A program made the position numbers and the translations under genes. This document shows, piece after piece, positions 9,833 to 14,457 of a stretch of DNA of 14,457 nt; position 1 is the stretch's first letter; the number at the start of each line of letters is the position of its first letter. Origin of the DNA: CAYUAI01 sp964442745 (GTDB lineage: Bacteria; Pseudomonadota; Gammaproteobacteria; S012-40); assembly GCA_964442745.1 (NCBI GenBank), contig CAYUAI010000098.1:1-14457 (forward strand), read 5' to 3'. The notes beneath the pieces are model-generated. The model searched no databases and had not been told where the DNA came from. It saw only the letters and a program-made list of their open reading frames with translations.

Positions 9833-10348
9833 ATGATGTCTCGGAAAATCTTGTTATCTTTAATTATGTTAGGTGTATCAATGAGTCTGTTCGCCGCAGA
9901 AGATAAATTAGCCAATATTAAACTAAAAATTAGATCTGAGTTTCCTGCGGTCGCACAAATGAGCACCAATAAACTGCAGGAGTTACTCAGCGAAACACCT
10001 GATAACAACGTATTACTGCTCGATGTGAGGGAAGCCGAAGAATTTAATGTGAGCCACTTAAAGAATGCTAAATTAGCCGCCACCCTAGAAGACGCCTTGC
10101 TGATTCTACGTGATGTCCCCAAAGATAAACGTATCGTCGCCTATTGCTCGGTGGGTTATCGATCATCTGAATTAGCCCAGCAATTAACATCACAAGGTTA
10201 TCACAATGTCTATAACTTAGAAGGCTCCATCTTCGAATGGGCGAACCGAGGATTGCCGGTATTTAATCAAGGCAAGCCAGTCAATAAAGTACATCCTTAC
10301 AATTGGTGGTGGGGACGTTTATTGAATAAGTCGTATCATGCTGATTAG
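9833..10348 (+). CDS. Exported single-domain rhodanese (sulfurtransferase family)
   Basis: A 171-residue protein. Residues 1-22 form a signal peptide (KILLSLIMLGVSMSLFAA, cleavage near AA-ED), so the mature protein is probably periplasmic. A single rhodanese domain spans about 40-140. LLLDVREAEEF (61-71) is the standard substrate-side strand, and YCSVGYRSS (104-112) is the active-site loop, with Cys105 as the sulfur-accepting residue in a six-residue C-x-x-x-x-R loop. NLEGSIFEWANRGLPV is the usual end of the fold. Rhodaneses move sulfane sulfur from thiosulfate or persulfide donors to an acceptor. The partner here is unknown. A strong purine-rich site (AAAGGGGGG, 9821-9829) precedes two adjacent ATGs (9833, 9836). 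It lies 30 bases after the CHAT stop and is probably co-transcribed with it. No clear terminator follows. A Trp-rich tail (NWWWGRLLNKSYHAD) is unusual. Confidence 0.9.
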   Translation: MMSRKILLSLIMLGVSMSLFAAEDKLANIKLKIRSEFPAVAQMSTNKLQELLSETPDNNVLLLDVREAEEFNVSHLKNAKLAATLEDALLILRDVPKDKRIVAYCSVGYRSSELAQQLTSQGYHNVYNLEGSIFEWANRGLPVFNQGKPVNKVHPYNWWWGRLLNKSYHAD

Positions 10349-10414
10349 TTTTTATAGTCTCAGTGAGGTACTGCCTTAATATAATGTTAGAGTAAAGCGG
10401 GAACACCCGAAATA

Positions 10415-10715
10415 TTAATTTTCTCCCAAAATTGATGTCAACGACCGGAGACTCAGGATCATTTTTATTCCCGTCGCCTTCCATCGCATACCCGTCGCAC
10501 CCAAGCGTTGCTTGATGATTGTTTTGCACGCCGCTTCAATGACACCTGAGCCGATGGGTAAATTCTTGTCGTGTGCTTCAAATCATGGCATGACTGTTCT
10601 AACCATTGTTCTCGCTCGGCCTCCAAACTTTTTTGAGGAAAGACCGTAAGTGAGGCGGCAGAGAGATACTCCGCGGCCTGCCAAAAATCGAGTATTTGTT
10701 TCGAGGCTTGTTTTT
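10415..10715 (-). pseudogene. ISKra4-like transposase, C-terminal remnant
   Basis: Translated on the minus strand, this shows ILDFWQAAEYLSAA and EREQWLEQSCHDLKH. A frame change and loss of internal sequence follow (near 10570), and then DKNLPIGSGVIEAACKT and IIKQRLGATGMRWK, ending at a TAA (10415-10417). The PIGSG-V-x-EAACK block and the following KQRL...GMRWK block are hallmarks of the ISKra4 transposase family, recognised from memory rather than by a search. The Glu of that block is likely the last acidic catalytic residue. In intact members several dozen residues separate the LKH and PIGSG segments, and they are missing here. The gene is therefore dead: truncated at the N terminus, internally deleted and frameshifted. 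Its upstream end directly abuts the other transposase remnant, so two different elements have been joined. Confidence 0.75.
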
Positions 10716-11095
10716 CTAGAAATGATCAATCGGTGTCAAATCGGTAAACACGGTGTCCGGATCATCGGGGTCGCCAGCGGTTCGTATTTCCGTGAGCAGG
10801 TTTAAGCTCTGTTCAATTTCCGAGCCAGATGTGATCTTTTTTTTCGACCCGCTCCAGGTTGTCGAACGCGTCCGGCCGTCGGGTCGTCATTCAGCTTATC
10901 CAGCTCATCGGTGCCGCGACGGATAATTCTTGTCGAGCATCCGAGTATTTCAGCGACCTAAGAAATTCCTCCATGGTCCAATCGTTGTGCTTCCAACGCA
11001 GCGTACCGTCTTTGGTCTTTTTCAGAAAGCGTTCGGAAAAAACTCTGCATACGAGTGACTATTATTTTGTTAAACCACTCCGTAAAGGTTGCCAT
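10716..11095 (-). pseudogene. ISAzo13-like transposase, N-terminal remnant
   Basis: Starting at an ATG (11093-11095 on the plus strand, read on minus), the translation gives FFRTLSEKDQRRYAALEAQR, then GHGGIS-like sequence interrupted by a TAG, then VAEILGCSTRIIRRGTDELD, DDPTAGRVRQPGAGRKK, and after a frame change at an A8 tract (about 10843-10850) EIEQSLNLLTEIRTAGDPDD and VFTDLTP. A stop at 10716-10718 ends it. The sequence matches my memory of the N-terminal helix-turn-helix and linker of ISAzo13-like transposases. No search was possible. At least one in-frame stop and one frameshift make it nonfunctional, and the catalytic domain is absent, replaced by the ISKra4-like fragment. A different transposase family sharing this DNA-binding head is the alternative. 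Confidence 0.65.
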
Positions 11096-11264
11096 TTGTA
11101 ATCTCCATATCGAGAAAGCTTAAATTACCCTATATCCAATCAAAAATCGCCAGTTATTGTTCGAGCGATCCTAAGCTATTTAATTTCAATGTCTAAGTGG
11201 TGGATTTTAACGTCAGTAATACCTAAATCTAAAACGCTTTGGGTGTAGAGCTCCGGAATTATCT

Positions 11265-11282
11265 GCTGACTGTACAGTCAGC
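11265..11282. terminator. Perfect 18-bp palindrome followed by T-run, terminator-like
   Basis: GCTGACTGTACAGTCAGC is identical to its reverse complement and is followed by TTTT (11283-11286). On the plus strand it would fold into a hairpin with a short U-tract, as in a weak intrinsic terminator. No plus-strand gene lies just upstream, so it may instead be left over from a mobile element or be a protein-binding site. Confidence 0.4.
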
Positions 11283-11301
11283 TTTTACAAAGTGAACCAG
11301 C

Positions 11302-11317
11302 GGCCAAACATTTGGCC
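11302..11317. repeat. Short inverted repeat, 7-bp arms
   Basis: GGCCAAA and TTTGGCC face each other across two bases, only 19 bases right of the 18-bp palindrome. The two dyads together lie just outside the MITE and are not needed for it. They could be a binding site or the end of an older element. Nothing identifies which. Confidence 0.4.
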
Positions 11318-11327
11318 CGGAAGCACG

Positions 11328-11336
11328 AAAGGCTGT
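11328..11336 (+). repeat. Left copy of 9-bp target-site duplication (AAAGGCTGT)
   Basis: AAAGGCTGT directly abuts the left terminal repeat of the MITE. The identical nine bases directly abut its right end at 11541-11549. A perfect duplication implies fairly recent insertion. Confidence 0.85.
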
Positions 11337-11540
11337 GGGTGTAGTTCTTTTAAAACGACGGATGAACTGCGCATAAACAATGACCTAGAGGCCGATAGAG
11401 CAAACAATCCCGTTATCATTCATATAATTAAATCAGCCTGCAAAAATAATATGTGTGAGCCAAAAACCGATCAAAAACCTTTGGACGCTGTAACTTGCTG
11501 ATTTTATTGTGGACTCCGTCGCTTTAAAAGAACTACACCC
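11337..11540. mobile_element. 204-bp MITE with 26-bp terminal inverted repeats
   Basis: The left end (11337-11362) begins GGGTGTAGTTCTTTTAAA, and the right end (11515-11540) is its reverse complement, with 25 of 26 positions matching (A at 11355 on the left pairs against a C, not a T, at 11522 on the right). Both ends are flanked by the same nine bases (AAAGGCTGT). The interior is AT-rich and contains no credible gene, so this is a non-autonomous miniature element. Ends starting GGG with a 9-bp duplication fit what I recall of the ISKra4 family, and a dead ISKra4-like transposase lies about 600 bases to the left. That family assignment is inference. The element lies 135 bases before asnB and may affect its promoter. 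Confidence 0.88.
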
Positions 11541-11549
11541 AAAGGCTGT
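11541..11549 (+). repeat. Right copy of 9-bp target-site duplication (AAAGGCTGT)
   Basis: Identical to 11328-11336 and directly adjacent to the right terminal repeat. Together the two copies fix the exact boundaries of the inserted element. Confidence 0.85.
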
Positions 11550-11675
11550 AGAAAGGTATACTGTTGAGAATATGGCTAAAACTGGGGACTCTATGTTCGG
11601 TAATAACAGGGAAACGGTTCGTTAACGGTTGATAAATATCAGCAACCCATACTATGAAAAGGTTGGTATAGCTCT

Positions 11676-13634
11676 ATGTGCGGTATTACTGGTTATGTAG
11701 GATTAGATAACAAAGATTTATTGAAAGTTATGTGTAATAGCTTGATACATCGTGGGCCAGACCATGGTGGATATTACACGGCAAGTGGTGTTGGGTTAGC
11801 TATGAGACGTTTGGCTATCATTGATTTAAAAGACGGAAATCAACCGATGTCTAACGAGACAGGCAATATTTGGGTTGTATTTAATGGTGAGATATATAAT
11901 TACACTGAGTTACGAGATGACCTAATTAAACGGGGGCATGTTTTTGCCAGCAATTCTGATACTGAGACCATAGTTCATCTGTATGAAGATTATGGTTTGG
12001 ATTTTGTTCAGCATTTGCGTGGGATGTTTGGCATTGCCATATGGGACGTAAAAAAAGAAAGGTTGGTATTGGCTAGAGACCGTATTGGGGAAAAGCCCCT
12101 ATATTACGCACATCAGGGCGAGCAGCTATTTTTTGGTTCTGAAATTAAAGCGGTTTTGCAAGCTATCCCCAACAGAACTGTCAATTCACAAGCAGTGTGT
12201 AACTACTTAGCAGCAAGCTATGTTGGAGGGGAAAGAACTTTCTATAACGAAGTATCTAAATTACCTCCAGGCCATTTGCTGGTTTTGGATAGAAATAATG
12301 AGGTAAACATAAAGCAATATTGGCAACATGACCCATTTAAGAAAAGCGATTTGAGTTTTGCGGACGCTTTCACCGAGCTCGATCACCGACTGGATGAAGT
12401 GACACATCTATGCTTAAAAAGTGATGTGGAAGTAGGTGCTTTTCTGAGCGGTGGTGTAGATTCATCGGTCATTGTGGCTCTAATGAGAAAACACAAAGCA
12501 AGAGTTAAAACTTTCTCCGTCGGTTATAGGGGGCAAACCGAGGGTTTTAATGAACTCTCTTACGCTAAACGTGTGGCGGATCATCTCGGTACCGAACATC
12601 ATGAATTGATACTGGATGCGCAATCCAGTATGGATTTGCTTCCTAAGATTATATGGCATTATGACGAACCGCATGGTGAGCCCACATCCGTTCTTGTGTA
12701 TTTATTATGTGAGTTTGTGAGTAAACAAGTGAAGGTTGCACTGAGTGGAACTGGCGGTGATGAAGTTTTTTATGGTTATCCTCGCCATGCTGGAATTAAG
12801 TACTTAGAGTATTATCACCGATTGCCAGGTTTTTTGCGTAAGCAAGTGATTGAGCGAGTGCTAGATAAATGGCCCGAGTCAACGAATGGTAGTCGCATAG
12901 CCAAGAGAGCCAAGCGCTTTATTACGGGTGGAGATCTTCCTCCAGAAGAAGCATATTTGAGTTGGGTAAGCTTGTTGCATAAAGATGTACGTGATGGACT
13001 TATTTCTGATCGGACTCGAATAGGTGCAGAGGATCCAACGGGAGAATCTTATTTGCGTCAGTATCTGGGAACAATGGCAGGCGGATCGTTATATGACCGG
13101 GTGACATCGCTGGATGTGGGTGGATATCTAGCAGAATACCAGCTTACTTATATGGACCGTATGAGTATGGCACATAGCCTTGAGGTAAGGGCTCCCCTTT
13201 GTGACTATGATTTGATTGAGTTTGCAACATCGCTACCCAAAGATTATCGACTTAAAGGTGCTCGTAGCAAGCACATACTTAAAGACGTAGCAATGCAATG
13301 GTTGCCACATGATATTGTTAACCGCAAAAAAATGGGATTTGATTCACCGATTGGACAATGGTTTAAGAATGAGTTAAAAACATTTTTGAATGAATTTCTC
13401 TCTTATGAACATGTTGAACGATCCGGGCTGCTGGATGGAGAGAAGGTTCGTCAATTAGTTGGTGAGCACTTATCTGGCAGGCGGGATTATTCGCTGCAAT
13501 TGTGGAGTATTATTTCACTTGAGGCTTGGTATAGAATGTATATTGAGGATGGTATAATGGATGGCACTAATTATAGCCTTGGAGATTTAAGGGGGGGGCG
13601 GTCGAGCAAGATCGATTATTCCTCCAGAGGGTAA
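11676..13634 (+). CDS. asnB: Asparagine synthase, glutamine-hydrolysing (O-antigen/exopolysaccharide type)
   Basis: A 652-residue cytoplasmic enzyme that transfers glutamine-derived ammonia to an acyl-adenylate, classically aspartate to asparagine with ATP. Residues 2 to about 190 are the class II glutaminase domain: Cys2 is the nucleophile (so the start is certain), with RGPD near 27, NGE at 70-72 and SDTE around Asp95. The synthetase domain has the ATP-binding SGGVDSS loop (258-264), SGTGGDEVFYGY and RKKMGFDSPIGQWF. It is longer than E. coli AsnB (about 554) and closer to the long forms found in surface-polysaccharide clusters, where the substrate may be a sugar acid. That is inference, as no glycan genes are visible. 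AAAAGG at 11657-11662 is a distant ribosome site. A MITE ends 135 bases upstream. The last 14 residues (from Arg639) are read from a G8 tract and the structured block beyond it, probably a replaced natural end. Confidence 0.92.
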   Translation: MCGITGYVGLDNKDLLKVMCNSLIHRGPDHGGYYTASGVGLAMRRLAIIDLKDGNQPMSNETGNIWVVFNGEIYNYTELRDDLIKRGHVFASNSDTETIVHLYEDYGLDFVQHLRGMFGIAIWDVKKERLVLARDRIGEKPLYYAHQGEQLFFGSEIKAVLQAIPNRTVNSQAVCNYLAASYVGGERTFYNEVSKLPPGHLLVLDRNNEVNIKQYWQHDPFKKSDLSFADAFTELDHRLDEVTHLCLKSDVEVGAFLSGGVDSSVIVALMRKHKARVKTFSVGYRGQTEGFNELSYAKRVADHLGTEHHELILDAQSSMDLLPKIIWHYDEPHGEPTSVLVYLLCEFVSKQVKVALSGTGGDEVFYGYPRHAGIKYLEYYHRLPGFLRKQVIERVLDKWPESTNGSRIAKRAKRFITGGDLPPEEAYLSWVSLLHKDVRDGLISDRTRIGAEDPTGESYLRQYLGTMAGGSLYDRVTSLDVGGYLAEYQLTYMDRMSMAHSLEVRAPLCDYDLIEFATSLPKDYRLKGARSKHILKDVAMQWLPHDIVNRKKMGFDSPIGQWFKNELKTFLNEFLSYEHVERSGLLDGEKVRQLVGEHLSGRRDYSLQLWSIISLEAWYRMYIEDGIMDGTNYSLGDLRGGRSSKIDYSSRG

Positions 13635-13770
13635 GAATCCCGTCCCGGCAAAGCAGGTCAACCACCGGGTAGCAAGCGTCGGGCAGGCGGGAAAATCTCC
13701 CAAATGTTAAGCACGACGTGCATAGGGCAGCAGACCGTAAACGAAAGCTGAAGTGATTTAGCTTCGTATG
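13590..13770 (+). ncRNA. Hairpin-rich block, possible structured RNA or intron remnant
   Basis: In about 180 bases there are successive self-complementary segments: TCGA arms (13602-13605, 13612-13615), CCTC/GAGG (13621-13630), CCCGG/CCGGG (13644-13648 with 13665-13669), GCAC/GTGC (13711-13721) and CGAAAGCT/AGCTTCG (13742-13749 with 13760-13766). It is more GC-rich than its surroundings. The block begins inside the end of asnB, at a run of eight G (13591-13598). The order and spacing recall the 5' domain of a group II intron or another conserved mobile RNA, but no reverse transcriptase or domain V is present in the window. I cannot name it. Confidence 0.35.
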
Positions 13771-13776
13771 TTAGCT

Positions 13777-13941
13777 CTATTTTGTCAGTAACTTCTCAAT
13801 AATCCGTGGCAACCCTTGAATAAAGCAGCAATTCCCGCAACTCAGCGGCAAAGTAAATATTCGCCGATTTTGATTAAAACGGCGAAGCTGGATACAAAGT
13901 CGCTTTTTTTCCTGTTCTTTGATCGAGTGAATTCGAGCCAT
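13777..13941 (-). CDS. Possible small protein, 54 residues, unrecognised
   Basis: A minus-strand ORF from ATG (13939-13941) to TAG (13777-13779), with a plausible ribosome site (TGAGGAAA just upstream on that strand). The product is very basic (MARIHSIKEQEKKRLCIQLR at the start), has a CGNCC cluster near the middle and ends IIEKLLTK. There is no recognised domain, signal peptide or membrane segment. It could be a real small protein, the tail of a decayed transposase, or chance. The lack of a partner gene argues for caution. Confidence 0.25.
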   Translation of the reverse strand: MARIHSIKEQEKKRLCIQLRRFNQNRRIFTLPLSCGNCCFIQGLPRIIEKLLTK

Positions 13942-14096
13942 TTTCCTCAGAAAATCAGCTAACAGATATAGAAATGCCCATCGTGAAACGGTTCTTTATT
14001 TCAACTGGAACACCTAGTCTTCGGTGGGTGGTGTTCGTTGCTCCGGGTTTTCAAGATAGATGAACAGCGCTTCCCAATCGACAAAGTGAGATAACG

Positions 14097-14186
14097 GGTC
14101 AAGTATCATATTGAATGATATTAAATATTAGATGTGAGATAAATAATAAAAACTAAAGAGTAAAGAAGTTAATATGATACTTGACC
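14097..14186. repeat. 16-bp perfect inverted repeat around a 58-bp AT-rich centre
   Basis: GGTCAAGTATCATATT (14097-14112) and AATATGATACTTGACC (14171-14186) are exact reverse complements. A second partial match lies just outside (GATAACG at 14090-14096 against CGTTACC at 14193-14199), so the arms may once have been longer. The 58-base centre is almost all A and T. Each arm contains ATGATACTTGAC, so both strands start an outward frame with Met-Ile-Leu-Asp. The minus one runs 31 residues (14014-14109) and the plus one 15. Neither has a ribosome binding site. It may be the end of a mobile element, an inverted duplication, or a cruciform/regulatory site. Confidence 0.7.
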
Positions 14187-14425
14187 GTATGCCGTTACCG
14201 GCAAGTTATCTAGCGGGTTAAAGTCCCGTATAAGGAGTTATTCGTTCGCCTTATTAGTACCAGGAAGCAGCGTTTGAGTAATCAAAGGTTGTCAGTTTCC
14301 CATGGGCAAAACTGCAGGCCGTAGCGCAAGCGAACCTGAATGTAGCCTCGTCACTTAATTGAAAATGCCGACCCTCTGGTCAAATGGGGAAGGCCGTTGT
14401 TAATGACCCTAATTCGTCCTTAATT
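14187..14425 (+). ncRNA. Possible 5' part of a group II intron (domain I-like)
   Basis: There is no coding frame of note. The sequence has the look of a bacterial group II intron domain I: a GCGGG/TCCCG hairpin (14213-14228), TAAGG/CCTTA arms (14231-14235 and 14249-14253), the phrase TTAGTACCAGGAAGCAG (14253-14269), CGCAAGCGAACCTGAATG (14325-14342) and a GACC-CTCT-GGTC hairpin (14370-14381). Recognition is by memory of similar introns, not by alignment. The usual GTGYG start is not evident. No reverse transcriptase or domain V-VI is within the window, so it is either a truncated remnant or continues past the right edge. Confidence 0.35.
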
Positions 14426-14457
14426 TTATACACTACATTACATCTTCAGTAAATTTC

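Noticed and set aside
9796..10122. 108-codon minus-strand frame over the rhodanese gene
   Set aside because: It lies opposite a clear rhodanese domain and is Ser/Leu-rich, as expected from an antisense shadow.
10859..11101. 80-codon plus-strand frame
   Set aside because: It is antisense to the ISAzo13-like remnant, whose minus-strand translation is clearly protein-like.
11292..11501. 69-codon plus-strand frame
   Set aside because: It spans the left boundary and interior of the MITE. The element edges show it is an accident of insertion.
13700..13780. Integron attC-like core (GTTAAGC)
   Set aside because: Only one core-like heptamer is present, with no properly placed partner site and no cassette structure.
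1..14457. CRISPR array or other regularly spaced repeats
   Set aside because: No direct repeats with regular spacing were seen. TPR-encoding repeats are protein-level only.

Overview
The window looks like an accessory stretch of a bacterial chromosome, most likely from a gammaproteobacterium with an insertion-sequence-rich genome. That guess rests on protein style (giant TPR-CHAT protein, O-antigen-type asparagine synthase, DUF2892-like protein, ISKra4 and ISAzo13-type transposase remains) and on AT-leaning base use. No rRNA, tRNA or other lineage marker is present, so the assignment is inference only.

Layout. Positions 1-583 hold no gene I can defend. A small DUF2892-like membrane protein with a histidine-rich tail lies on the minus strand at 584-868. 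A 468-base divergent intergenic region separates it from the dominant feature, a single 2,821-residue exported protein at 1337-9802. From N to C terminus that protein has a signal peptide, a TolB/PD40-type beta-propeller with an EF-hand-like loop, a long TPR array, a degenerate CHAT module lacking the catalytic His and Cys, a second TPR array and an intact CHAT caspase-like protease domain with the His/Cys dyad. Thirty bases downstream, and probably in the same operon, is an exported single-domain rhodanese (9833-10348).

The right half is a graveyard of mobile DNA around one intact gene. Two broken transposase pieces lie end to end on the minus strand: an ISKra4-like C-terminal part (10415-10715) and an ISAzo13-like N-terminal part (10716-11095). 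Next comes a short palindrome-rich stretch, then a well-preserved 204-bp MITE (11337-11540) with 26-bp terminal inverted repeats and a perfect 9-bp target duplication. It sits directly upstream of an intact asparagine synthase, asnB (11676-13634). The extreme 3' end of asnB runs into a compact block rich in hairpins (about 13590-13770). The remaining sequence carries a possible 54-codon minus-strand ORF, a 16-bp perfect inverted repeat around an AT-rich centre, and a second structured block that resembles domain I of a group II intron.

How the genes may work together. Both the giant CHAT protein and the rhodanese carry export signals, so they probably act in the periplasm or at the cell surface. 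The propeller and TPRs would serve as sensing or scaffolding parts, the first CHAT as a pseudo-protease or docking module, and the second CHAT as the protease. The divergent DUF2892 gene is suggestive because rhodanese and DUF2892 domains are fused in E. coli YgaP. A functional link here is inference. The CHAT-rhodanese pair is the best candidate for an undescribed system in this window.
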